From Palleronia abyssalis (GTDB lineage: Bacteria; Pseudomonadota; Alphaproteobacteria; Rhodobacterales; Rhodobacteraceae), in contig NZ_ONZF01000010.1 in assembly GCF_900302445.1 (NCBI RefSeq), positions 62,001-126,000 of the forward strand: a DNA stretch of 64,000 nucleotides. The letters are read 5' to 3'. A program made the position numbers and the translations under genes. The notes below the pieces were generated by a model. That model saw only the letters and a program-made list of their open reading frames with translations, was not told where the DNA came from and made no database searches. Shown in pieces: positions 32,331 through 40,407 of this stretch (the stretch's first letter is position 1; each line of letters starts with the position of its first letter).

Positions 32331-33901
32331 CAGGATACCTCCGTTCCAAAATGCCGCGCATCGGGATCTCGTCCGAGCAAACTGGCCAGCCAGCCGAAGA
32401 CCCAGCACCCAAAAACAAGAACCAACAAGGTCCAGTCGCCGAACCGCGCATAGGGCGTTGGAGTACGCGCGCCCGGCAGGCCGGCATCAATGGTGCCTGT
32501 TTCCCCGGTATCAAGACGCGCGACGACATTTCCATTGGCGTCGATGATCGCGGATATCCCAGTGTTGGCCGCCCGGACCACGGGAAGCCCCTCCTCGACC
32601 GCGCGCATCCGCGCGGAGGCGAGGTGCTGCTCGGGTCCGATGCTGGTTCCGAACCAGGCATCATTTGTGGCGTTGAATATCCAGTCGGGACGGAAAAGGT
32701 CATCGACCACGTGGCCCGGAAAGATGATCTCGTAACAGATCGCCACCGCGACCAGAGGCGCGCCAGGGATCGCCAGCGTGCGCGGCCCTGGTCCCGGCGT
32801 GAAATCGCCCAACCCTTCCGTCAGTCGTTCGATGGGCAGCCAGCCTCTCAGCGGCACATATTCGCCAAACGGAACGAGATGATGTTTTGCATATCCCGTC
32901 AGAATCTCACTGGTGCCATCGTATGCCTGAACCGTGTTGAAATATCTGGTTCCCCCATCGCCCTCCACTCGGTCAGGCGCACCTGTCAGTAGGATCCTGC
33001 CGTCTGGCAAAGCTGCAGATATCCGCGCGCGTGCCGCAGCATCTTCATCCAGAAAGCCGGGGAAGGCCGTTTCCGGCCAAAGCAGCACATCGAAACGTCC
33101 GGGTTGCGCGGACAAGCCCAGGTATTTTTCTAAGGCTCGCTGGCGGCTGCCCGGTACCCACTTCTCGACTTGTGGCACATTGCCTTGGACGATGCGCAAA
33201 GCAACGTCTGTCGGCGGCACGTCCTGCCCTGACCGAAGCGCACCGCCAACCCAGAGACCCGTCACAGCAACGGCGAAGAGCACGAGAACAGGCACGCGTC
33301 TGTTTGGTGCCGCCACAATCAACACACCGGGCAACAGCCCGATAAAGACCGTGAGAAAGCTCAACCCATAGCTTCCGACCCAGGCGGCGGGTTGGCGCAG
33401 GGCGGCACGTTCGACAAGGGCATAAGCGGCAAGGTTCCAGGGAAACCCCGTCAGGATATGACCCCGCAGCCATTCCGTGACCACCCAGCAGGTTGCAAAC
33501 AGAAGGCCCGCCGCAATGCCGCCGAAAGCTCGTCGTTGCATGATGGCGGCAAAAAGCATTGCCGCCATGCCCGGGAAGATGGCCAGTCCGGCGGACAGTC
33601 CCGCGACTGCCGGGATCGCAAGGGCACCGAAACGTTCGGAATCGACGTAAAAGCTCTCGGCGATCCAGGAAACTCCAAACCCGAACTGTCCCATTCCGAA
33701 GACCCAGCCGATGAAGAAGGCAGGCGCTGCCGAAACCTGCCGGAGCATGAGAAAGAGTGCTGAGAAGGCGACCGGAAAAACGATGAGCCATGAGAACGGT
33801 GGAAGGGCTAAAACCGTTAATCCGCCCGCCATAAAGCTGATCCCTGATCGCAGGGGAATGTAACGGCCACGACCCGTCAGTGGTTGCAAGCCCGTCATCA
33901 T
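32330..33901 (-). CDS. lnt: Apolipoprotein N-acyltransferase, accessory copy
   Basis: The roughly 523-residue protein has seven or so N-terminal helices and a nitrilase-type periplasmic domain. The Glu (LLWPETAFPGF), Lys (YAKHHLVPFGEY) and Cys (VAICYEIIFPG) triad is present. Lnt adds the third acyl chain to lipoproteins in the inner membrane and is normally encoded once, in the chromosomal core. Here it overlaps lspA by ATGA in a metal-associated operon. The ATG at 33901 was chosen for that overlap. Confidence 0.93.
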   Translation of the reverse strand: MMTGLQPLTGRGRYIPLRSGISFMAGGLTVLALPPFSWLIVFPVAFSALFLMLRQVSAAPAFFIGWVFGMGQFGFGVSWIAESFYVDSERFGALAIPAVAGLSAGLAIFPGMAAMLFAAIMQRRAFGGIAAGLLFATCWVVTEWLRGHILTGFPWNLAAYALVERAALRQPAAWVGSYGLSFLTVFIGLLPGVLIVAAPNRRVPVLVLFAVAVTGLWVGGALRSGQDVPPTDVALRIVQGNVPQVEKWVPGSRQRALEKYLGLSAQPGRFDVLLWPETAFPGFLDEDAAARARISAALPDGRILLTGAPDRVEGDGGTRYFNTVQAYDGTSEILTGYAKHHLVPFGEYVPLRGWLPIERLTEGLGDFTPGPGPRTLAIPGAPLVAVAICYEIIFPGHVVDDLFRPDWIFNATNDAWFGTSIGPEQHLASARMRAVEEGLPVVRAANTGISAIIDANGNVVARLDTGETGTIDAGLPGARTPTPYARFGDWTLLVLVFGCWVFGWLASLLGRDPDARHFGTEVS

Positions 33902-34371
33902 GTGCCAGTCTGAAACTTGACGCTCAACCAAGGGGCTATGAGCAGTAGGCACACGCCGCCGACCACGAAAACATCCGCCATGTTGAAGGCGGGCCAATGC
34001 GTGGATCCGACGTAGAAATCGAGGAAGTCCGTCACACCCCGAAACCGGATGCGGTCGAGGACGTTGCCGAGCGCACCGCCGATGATCGCACCATAAGCGA
34101 TAGCCTCAACCCGGTTGTCAGTGCGCACCAGCATAGCCGCCAACCAGACGCAGATGCCAAGCGCCAATACGACAAGGCTCCGCCACGGCGCACCGCCGAG
34201 AAGCCCGAAGGTCACCCCGTCATTGCGCAGGTAGATGAGATTGAAGCCGGGAAAGACCGATACGCCGGAACTAAGAACAGTCGCATTGGAAACAACGATT
34301 GCCTTCGTTGCCTGATCGACAAGAAAGGCGATCAGAGCAGCAAGCAGACCGGCGAAGAGGCAAGTTCTCAT
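33898..34371 (-). CDS. lspA: Lipoprotein signal peptidase II, second copy
   Basis: The 157-residue membrane protein has both catalytic Asp motifs (GGALGNVLDRIRF and FNMADVFVV) and the LspA segments FLVDQATKAIVV and YLRNDGVTFGLLGG. It is clearly related to the copy at 13.6 kb but not identical. It is coupled to lnt, giving a two-step lipoprotein maturation pair next to a ZIP transporter gene four bases upstream. Confidence 0.94.
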   Translation of the reverse strand: MRTCLFAGLLAALIAFLVDQATKAIVVSNATVLSSGVSVFPGFNLIYLRNDGVTFGLLGGAPWRSLVVLALGICVWLAAMLVRTDNRVEAIAYGAIIGGALGNVLDRIRFRGVTDFLDFYVGSTHWPAFNMADVFVVGGVCLLLIAPWLSVKFQTGT

Positions 34372-34375
34372 CCGC

Positions 34376-35158
34376 TTATCCCAGCCAGACGTCGAGGAAC
34401 AACATGATCACAAGGCCAACCGCGAGGCCGAGCGTCGCCCTGTTCTGATGGCCGGACCGGTGGGTTTCCGGAATGATCTCGTGGCTGATGACGTAGAGCA
34501 TCGCACCTGCTGCGAAGGCGAGACCCCAAGGCAGCAGCGGTTGCGAGATGCTGATGATACCCGCGCCGAGAAGTCCACCGACAGGCTCGACGAGACCGGT
34601 CAGGGCGGCGATGCCCCAGGCGCGAAACCTGGAATAGCCCTCGCCGAGCAACGAAACCGCCACCGCCAGACCTTCGGGGGCATTCTGTAACCCAATACCG
34701 ATCGCAAGTGGCAACCCGCCCGACAAACCGTCAGCCCCGAACCCGACGCCGACGGCAAGCCCTTCGGGGAAATTGTGGATCGTGATCGCGATGATGAAAA
34801 GCCAGACGCGCCGCAGCGATGCGGCGTCGGGACCTTCCCGCCCCGTCTTGAAATGTTCATGCGGCAGCCGTTCGTTCATCAGAGCGACCGCGCCCATGCC
34901 AAGCAGGATCGCAACACACACGATGGCCGCCGGGAGAGCACCGTTGTCGAACTGTCCTTCAGCTGCGTCGAGAGCCGGGATGATCAGCGAGAAGAACGAG
35001 GCCGCGAGCATGACACCCGCCGCGAAGCCAAGCAGCAGATCGCGCGTGGCCCGGGACGGGATGCGCCCAAAAAGAACGGGGACCGCTCCGACCGCGGTCA
35101 GCGATCCGGCGGCCAGGCTTCCAAGAAAGCCAAGCGCTATGGGGGAGAGGGGTTCCAA
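34376..35158 (-). CDS. ZIP-family metal transporter
   Basis: The 260-residue membrane protein has the ZIP metal-site helices HNFPEGLAVGVGFG and GLQNAPEGLAVAVSLLG, and a loop after helix 3 (NERLPHEHFKTGRE) with two His. ZIP proteins usually carry Zn2+ or other divalent metals into the cytoplasm. In a metal-stress operon this is unexpected and could mean retrieval or export of a different ion. It lies between the DUF411 gene and lspA. Confidence 0.9.
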   Translation of the reverse strand: MEPLSPIALGFLGSLAAGSLTAVGAVPVLFGRIPSRATRDLLLGFAAGVMLAASFFSLIIPALDAAEGQFDNGALPAAIVCVAILLGMGAVALMNERLPHEHFKTGREGPDAASLRRVWLFIIAITIHNFPEGLAVGVGFGADGLSGGLPLAIGIGLQNAPEGLAVAVSLLGEGYSRFRAWGIAALTGLVEPVGGLLGAGIISISQPLLPWGLAFAAGAMLYVISHEIIPETHRSGHQNRATLGLAVGLVIMLFLDVWLG

Positions 35159-35180
35159 TTGTTGAGGTCTTGCCGGGAGC

Positions 35181-35639
35181 TCAGTCAGGAGCCGAGTAGC
35201 TGGTGTAGACCTCTGTCGATCCGTCTTTGTGGATCAGGAAGACATCGTAAGCCTCCCGGTCGTCCTCCGGTCCCATGCCGGGCGACCCGTAGGGCATTCC
35301 CGGCACCGCCAGGCCTACCGCGTCTGGCCGGTCCTCCAGCAGGCGTTGGATGTCAGCCGCCGGTACGTGGCCTTCGATCACGTAGCCGTCGACCAAAGCC
35401 GTATGGCAGGAGACCATGCGCTGAGGCACCCCATTGTCGAGCTTGAAGCGCACAAGAGATCCTCCGAACATATCCTCGCCTGTCGGCGCGAAGCCATTCT
35501 CCTCCAGGTGCTTCATCCAGGACAGGCAACAGCCGCAGCCGTTGGTCTTCCGGACATCGATCGGGATCGCCTCTGCGACGGCCTGCGCCGCGGGAAGCAA
35601 GGCAAATGCGATGGCAAGGACGGGAGTAAATCGCTTCAT
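35181..35639 (-). CDS. DUF411 metal-binding protein, periplasmic
   Basis: The 152-residue protein has a signal peptide (MKRFTPVLAIAFALLPAAQAVAEA) and the DUF411 core: KTNGCGCCLSWMKHLE, SCHTALVDGYVIEGHVPA and AVPGMPYGSPGM. The Cys cluster and His/Met residues suggest copper or silver binding, and family members lie in copper resistance loci. It sits three bases from the M23 peptidase gene in the same operon. Confidence 0.88.
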   Translation of the reverse strand: MKRFTPVLAIAFALLPAAQAVAEAIPIDVRKTNGCGCCLSWMKHLEENGFAPTGEDMFGGSLVRFKLDNGVPQRMVSCHTALVDGYVIEGHVPAADIQRLLEDRPDAVGLAVPGMPYGSPGMGPEDDREAYDVFLIHKDGSTEVYTSYSAPD

Positions 35640-35642
35640 GGA

Positions 35643-37016
35643 TCAAAGCCTTTCGGTTGTCGTTTGTGCAAATTCGCTGGCGAGCCTCTCAGCCAGAAGT
35701 GAACGCGCCTCACTCAGTCGCTCAAGCGCGGCCGTGTCGTCCGCTCCACGCTCGGCCGCCTCTGCCAGTCGGTCGTCAGAGAGAGGGTCGGTTGGGCGAC
35801 CGTCCACCAGCACTTCGTAATGTAGGTTGGGGCCTGTCGCGGTACCCGTCGCACCGACGCGGCCGATCAAATCTCCGGCCATCACGCGTTGCCCTTGTGT
35901 GAGGCCGTCCGGTACAGCGCTGAGATGGGCGTAGCGCGTCAGGGTGTCGGAGCCATGCGCGATTTCAACCACCCGGCCATACCCACCGCGGCGGCCGATG
36001 AAGCTAACGCGGCCAGGCGCCGTCGCTCGTACCGGCGTGCCGCGCGCCGCCGCGAAGTCGACCCCTGTGTGCATCCGTACATTGCCGTAGACCGGGTGGG
36101 TACGGCGCCCGAACACAGAACTCAGCCGTGCACCTTCAACCGGTTGCGCGAACACGCGCAGGACTTCCCCGTCGACATAGATCGTCGCTTGGCCGCTGCC
36201 GTCGTTCGGCCAGACGATTTCATAGACCGAGCCATCGATATCCAGTGCGGCAAAGGCAAGCTCGGGCTGACCAATCCTCTTGTTCCCGTCTCGGGCCTCG
36301 CGCCAAAGGAGGCGCATCGTCTCGCCACCCGCAAGATCACGACGGAAATCCACGGTGCCGCCCAGCATCTGCGCCAGGTCCACCGCAAAACGGGCGGGGA
36401 TGTCTGCCGTGTCCAGGGCGGCGAAAATCGAGCTCTCGATCACCGTCTCGCCGGCGAAAGTCACCAATTCGGGGTCCGGGTCCAACACGCGGGCGGCAAG
36501 CTGTTCGCCGAAGACCGCCTCTATCCGGACACCGTCTTCGACGGCGAGTTCTACACGACGCGGCTTGCCGTCGGTTTCTGACACCACCGTAATTACATTA
36601 CCCGGACGCAGATGGCGCAGATCATATTCCGCACCAATCGCCAAGGCGATTTCGGCGCGATCCGAAGCGTCCAGCCCCGCATCGGAAAGGACCGCATCAA
36701 GCGTCTCGCCAGACGCAATCTCGCGCGACCATGTGACCAGCGGGGGCTCGATAGATGGCAAGGAGGTATCAGCCAAGGAGACGGGCAGGAGGGGCAAGGG
36801 TCTGAACTCGAACGCGACATCTGCCTGGGCCAGTGTAGGGCGGACCGAATTGGTTTCGGCAATCCGAGGCGGCGCGAGCGGATCGGGAGTCCAGAGGGTC
36901 GCTTCAGCAATCGCAGAGGGCACCGGTTCTTTGGACGGAACGCCAGAGATGGCGATGGCGGTCACCGAAAATGCGCCTGCGACCGCCACGGCCGCCAAGA
37001 CAGTTCTAATCTTCAT
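35643..37016 (-). CDS. M23-family murein endopeptidase
   Basis: The 457-residue exported protein has an N-terminal membrane anchor or signal, then an OapA/LysM-like middle part (WSREIASGETLDAVLSDAGL). A LytM domain near the C-terminus has the zinc ligands in RMHTGVDFAAARG and NLHYEVLVDG. It cuts peptidoglycan cross-links or activates amidases. It overlaps the upstream SCO gene by ATGA. Its presence with two L,D-transpeptidases elsewhere suggests murein remodelling as part of the metal response. Confidence 0.9.
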   Translation of the reverse strand: MKIRTVLAAVAVAGAFSVTAIAISGVPSKEPVPSAIAEATLWTPDPLAPPRIAETNSVRPTLAQADVAFEFRPLPLLPVSLADTSLPSIEPPLVTWSREIASGETLDAVLSDAGLDASDRAEIALAIGAEYDLRHLRPGNVITVVSETDGKPRRVELAVEDGVRIEAVFGEQLAARVLDPDPELVTFAGETVIESSIFAALDTADIPARFAVDLAQMLGGTVDFRRDLAGGETMRLLWREARDGNKRIGQPELAFAALDIDGSVYEIVWPNDGSGQATIYVDGEVLRVFAQPVEGARLSSVFGRRTHPVYGNVRMHTGVDFAAARGTPVRATAPGRVSFIGRRGGYGRVVEIAHGSDTLTRYAHLSAVPDGLTQGQRVMAGDLIGRVGATGTATGPNLHYEVLVDGRPTDPLSDDRLAEAAERGADDTAALERLSEARSLLAERLASEFAQTTTERL

Positions 37017-37639
37017 TTTGCCCCCTCTACGTCTTCTGTCAGTGCGCGCCGGATCTTTGGCACCGCGAATTCTCTTGGCTCGTGATAGTCGATCATCGTG
37101 ACGAACTCACCCTTGGCATCGAACAGGAATACGCTTGCCGTATGGTTCATCGTGTAGTCGCCCCCCTCGGTCGGGACGCGCTCATACGAGGCACGAAACC
37201 CTTCGACCACTCGGGCAATCTGGTCTTCCTGCCCCGTCCAGCCACGAATGATCGGATGAAAATAGCCGACATATTCGGCCATGGCCTCGACCGTGTCCCG
37301 CTCCGGGTCGACCGTGATGAAGACCACGTTCATCTCTGATGCTTCGTCGCCCAGTTCCTCAAGCCAGCCGGAAATATGCGATAGGGTCGTCGGGCAGACG
37401 TCCGGGCAGTAGGTGAACCCGAAAAACACCATTGTCGGACGACCGATCAGGTTGCCTGGCCCTACCTCAATTCCCTCGTGGTCGGTCAGTCGAAACTCCA
37501 TCGCCGACAGGGGCAGGGGCCGCTGCCCTTTTGGTTCAGGCGCACCGGGCCCGTCCACCCGCCACCAGCCCACGAAGAGCGTCAGGCCAAGAACGCCGGC
37601 ACCGGCTGCGCCGCATAGAAGGAGCTGCCGACGTTGCAT
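37013..37639 (-). CDS. SCO1/SenC-family copper protein
   Basis: The 208-residue protein has an N-terminal membrane segment (LLLCGAAGAGVLGLTLFVGWW), the copper motif FTYCPDVCPTTLSH and the distal His in YTMNHTASVFLFD. SCO proteins deliver Cu(I) to the CuA site of cytochrome oxidase or act as thiol reductants. It directly follows the PCu(A)C gene (ATGA overlap), the common copper-relay pairing. Confidence 0.93.
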   Translation of the reverse strand: MQRRQLLLCGAAGAGVLGLTLFVGWWRVDGPGAPEPKGQRPLPLSAMEFRLTDHEGIEVGPGNLIGRPTMVFFGFTYCPDVCPTTLSHISGWLEELGDEASEMNVVFITVDPERDTVEAMAEYVGYFHPIIRGWTGQEDQIARVVEGFRASYERVPTEGGDYTMNHTASVFLFDAKGEFVTMIDYHEPREFAVPKIRRALTEDVEGAK

Positions 37640-38106
37640 CAGCCCTCCGGTCCACGCGCGGCGATGCCGAGGATCGGGACCTCGACCGTCACCTTGCCGC
37701 CATCCGAGAAGGTCAGTGTCAGGAGGAAGGTCCCGCCTTCGGTCATCGGCTCTTGCAGCTTCATGAGCATGGCGTGCAGCCCGCCCGGCTCCAATGCCAC
37801 GCTTTGGCCCGGTTCAATCGTGATTTCGCCTGCAGGAGACATTGAACTGACGCCATCGGAGTTGGTTTTCGACTCATGGATCTCGGGCATCATTGCCAGC
37901 GGTGTCGCAAGGCCGGTGAGCGTCAGGGCGTCTTCACCCGTGTTGCGCACGGTCATATAGGCGGCACCTGGCCTGTTGACGCCGATCGAGGCGCGGGACC
38001 ACGCGTTTTCGACCACGACATCCTCCGAACCGGCCAGTGCAGGGGCCGACAGCCCTACAACCGTCAAAAGCACGGCCAATGCATTGGTATATCTCAACTT
38101 CTTCAC
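37639..38106 (-). CDS. PCu(A)C copper chaperone
   Basis: The 155-residue periplasmic protein has a signal peptide (RYTNALAVLLTVVGLSAPALA) and the PCu(A)C copper ligands in MPEIHESKTNSDGVSSM and GGLHAMLM, i.e. the H-Mx-HxM pattern. It donates copper to CuA centres with SCO. I chose the GTG at 38106 because it gives a normal signal peptide and lies behind AGGAG. A longer frame to 38187 has no such support. Confidence 0.9.
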   Translation of the reverse strand: MKKLRYTNALAVLLTVVGLSAPALAGSEDVVVENAWSRASIGVNRPGAAYMTVRNTGEDALTLTGLATPLAMMPEIHESKTNSDGVSSMSPAGEITIEPGQSVALEPGGLHAMLMKLQEPMTEGGTFLLTLTFSDGGKVTVEVPILGIAARGPEG

Positions 38107-38131
38107 CACTCGTTTCTCCTGCTTCCGCAAA

Positions 38132-38791
38132 TCAGCTTTGGCTTGCCGCAACTTCCACTGCCACCAGGCTCCGCAATTCGGCCTCACCGAACGGATCGAG
38201 AGGCTTGCCGTTCACGAAGAACGTGGGCGTTTGGCGGACCCCAACGGTCTCGACATCGGCGCGGTCCTGGTTGAGCACCGCCACAACACCGGGGGCCAGC
38301 ATCTGTGTCCGGGCAGCTTCGACATCCAGACCTCCGCTTGCGGCAATCTCAAGGATCAATCCGGGTGCCGGGGTCCCGTGAGACGCCCATCTGGGCTGCT
38401 CTCGCAAGACTGCCTCGAGCACGGGTTCAAACACGTCCTGCATGCGCGCCGCCTCGAGCACACGGATCGCTTCTACCGACGCCTCGCCGTGAAACGGCGT
38501 ATAGCGGATTACAACACGCACCGCGTCTCCGTGCTCCGCCATGATATCCTCGACGACCGGATAGAAAGCGCGGCATGCCTCGCAGGCCGGGTCGAAGAAC
38601 TCAACGATGGTTACGGGCGCATCCACAGGTCCAAGGATCGGGGAATAGGGCCGGATCAGCGCATCGGCCAATTCAGGGTCGATGGGATCGGCCGCGGCAA
38701 TCGGGTCGGGGCGGGTGGCATATCAGGCCGCGCCGCCGAAACCGGCGACACCGAGCGCGAGAACGGACAGGATGAGGCCGCGTCGCTTCAT
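38132..38791 (-). pseudogene. DsbA-family thiol oxidoreductase with in-frame TGA in its signal region
   Basis: The ATG at 38791 overlaps the dsbB stop and opens a signal sequence (MKRRGLILSVLALGVAGFGG). Codon 23 is TGA (38725-38723). The frame then continues without break through YATRPDP into a full DsbA-like domain with the active site FFDPACEACRAFYP and cis-Pro RQTPTFFVNG, ending at 38132. TGA replaces what was probably TGG (Trp). Unless it is read through or a sequencing error, the exported protein is lost. A start inside the domain (TTG at 38671) would lack a signal peptide. Confidence 0.8.
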
Positions 38792-39210
38792 TCTTGTGTT
38801 TCCTTCAGTGAGACGGCCGACAGCAGCCCGATCACCACGAAGGCGACAAGCGCCATCAGCGGAATCGGTACGCCGAGGACCAACTGGTTGTCATCGATGC
38901 AAGAGGGACCGGTCGCCGTGCAGGGCTGGATACGCTCGGGGACCAGCCCAACATAGAGGCCCATATGCCAAAACGCGACGGCGGCACCGCCCAAGGCCAG
39001 CGCGATCCCGTAGCGACCCACACGCCGGTCCTGCCACCAGAGCCCAAGCCCGAGGATGATGGCCAAGGGAAACATGAAGGCACGCTGAAACCAGCAAAGC
39101 ACGCAAGGTGTCTGCCCCAGAACCTCGCCGATGAAAAGCACTGCAAGCGACGCGGTGAGCGCGATGATCCAGGCCAGCCCGAGGGCCGTCTCTCCGGAAA
39201 GTCGGGTCAT
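38788..39210 (-). CDS. dsbB: Disulfide bond formation protein DsbB
   Basis: The 140-residue protein has four helices with the two cysteine pairs CVLC (GQTPCVLCWFQRA) and C-x6-C (QPCTATGPSCID). DsbB reoxidises DsbA and passes electrons to quinone. It is directly coupled to the interrupted dsbA gene and follows the SCO gene by five bases. Confidence 0.92.
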   Translation of the reverse strand: MTRLSGETALGLAWIIALTASLAVLFIGEVLGQTPCVLCWFQRAFMFPLAIILGLGLWWQDRRVGRYGIALALGGAAVAFWHMGLYVGLVPERIQPCTATGPSCIDDNQLVLGVPIPLMALVAFVVIGLLSAVSLKETQE

Positions 39211-39215
39211 GACGA

Positions 39216-39818
39216 TCAGATCCTCTCTCTCAGATCGGCGAGGATCTCTTCGGCGGGCGTGCCGTAGGGCCAGGAGTCCGCGAAGCCTGCTTGCGTGTCG
39301 AAAAGGAAAAGATGCGACGTGTGACCCATCGTGTAACCGCCCGGCGCAGTCGAATGCTCGATCCGCTCAAAGAATATCGGAAAGGTTTCGGATGTCGCGG
39401 CCATCTGCTCCGGTGTACCGGTAAGCCCGATGATCCCTGCGTCGAACAGCGGCACATACTCGGCAAGTGCCGTCGGCGTATCCCGCTTGGGATCGATCGT
39501 TATGAAAATCGGCTGAACCATTGCCGCCTCATCGCCCAGGCCCTCCATCACGGCCGCGACTTCGGACAGTGTGGTCGGACAGACGTCAGGGCAATTGGTG
39601 AAGCCGAAGAAGACCAACATCCAGCGTCCTTCGAAATCTTCCGCTGTTTGAACCATGCCACGATGATCGGTCAGTTCGAAGTCAGCAAAAAACGGCGGTT
39701 CGTTCTCGGCTCGGGCAAGGTCGGCACGGTAGTCCAACCACAGCAACAGCCAGATGAAAACGAACGCCGCCACGCCCGCAAGCACCCACAATACCTTTTG
39801 AAGACCTGAAAGCCTCAC
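39216..39818 (-). CDS. SCO1/SenC-family copper protein, first gene of the operon
   Basis: The 200-residue protein has one N-terminal helix (VLWVLAGVAAFVFIWLLLWL), the motif FTNCPDVCPTTLSE and the distal His in YTMGHTSHLFLFD. The GTG start lies 37 bases inside the MerR-type promoter's transcript. The first 30 codons and the promoter are duplicated at 47.1-47.25 kb. It is the second SCO in the operon and the third in the window, so the copies may serve different oxidases or act as thiol reductants. Confidence 0.92.
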   Translation of the reverse strand: MRLSGLQKVLWVLAGVAAFVFIWLLLWLDYRADLARAENEPPFFADFELTDHRGMVQTAEDFEGRWMLVFFGFTNCPDVCPTTLSEVAAVMEGLGDEAAMVQPIFITIDPKRDTPTALAEYVPLFDAGIIGLTGTPEQMAATSETFPIFFERIEHSTAPGGYTMGHTSHLFLFDTQAGFADSWPYGTPAEEILADLRERI

Positions 39819-39854
39819 GCCGCTCCGCCCGAATTGGATTCTCTAATTTGTGTG

Positions 39855-39885
39855 CGTTTACATCCTCTAGCTACTGTAGGTTCAA
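39855..39885 (-). promoter_or_regulatory. MerR-type promoter of the eleven-gene minus-strand operon
   Basis: On the minus strand TTGAAC (39885-39880), a 19-base spacer with CTACAGTAGCTAGAG, and TAAACG (39860-39855) precede the first SCO gene by 36 bases. All genes down to 32163 follow with gaps under 26 bases or with overlaps, so this single promoter could drive the whole operon. Confidence 0.75.
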
Positions 39886-40135
39886 GCGTGATTCCTGCCC
39901 TGCGGCAGCACGTCACGCACCTGTGAAGTTAATGCTCTCTATTCAGCGCTTCAAAACCTGCCGTCACTCAATGTTTCGCTGCTTCGTCTGACCCTACGGG
40001 TGGCCATCGAGGGAAGGCAACGGCAAGTTCCGCTAAATCCGACGCCTGCGGAAAACGGACCTGCAGATATAAAGCTGCTACGCAGATGCACTGCAAGCAT
40101 GAGTCATTTATTAAGGTATCAGTCTAAAATAACGC
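39886..40135. other. Spacer between two divergent MerR-type promoters
   Basis: About 250 bases separate the minus-strand promoter of the SCO operon from the plus-strand promoter of the ccm operon. I find no convincing gene, repeat or hairpin in it. Confidence 0.5.
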
Positions 40136-40166
40136 TTGAACCTACAGCAACTGCAGGAACTACAAA
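40136..40166 (+). promoter_or_regulatory. MerR-type promoter of the ccm operon
   Basis: TTGAAC (40136-40141), a 19-base spacer with CTACAGCAACTGCAG and a -10 TACAAA (40161-40166) start a leader of about 235 bases before ccmF. The dyad matches the other MerR-type sites. Confidence 0.7.
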
Positions 40167-40407
40167 CAACGCGAATCAACTGTCGGATTCTGCTCACGGC
40201 ATGCACGCACAAAGAACTTCATCCCACTCGGTTTTCCGCCCACCCCCATCCCGTTTGCGATTCACAGAAGCGAACACAGGCGGAAAGTGGAGAATGTCGC
40301 GATATGATCTCACTAGAATGAACGATGAACGATGATCATGCTGAATTCCCCCAATGCAGAAACCTTGTCCGGCTCGGATGCAGAAGCGCTACTCAGGAGA
40401 ACGCAAA

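Noticed and set aside
38723-38725. TGA in dsbA as a selenocysteine codon
   Set aside because: It lies in the signal sequence and not at the CEAC active site, and no selenocysteine element is apparent nearby.
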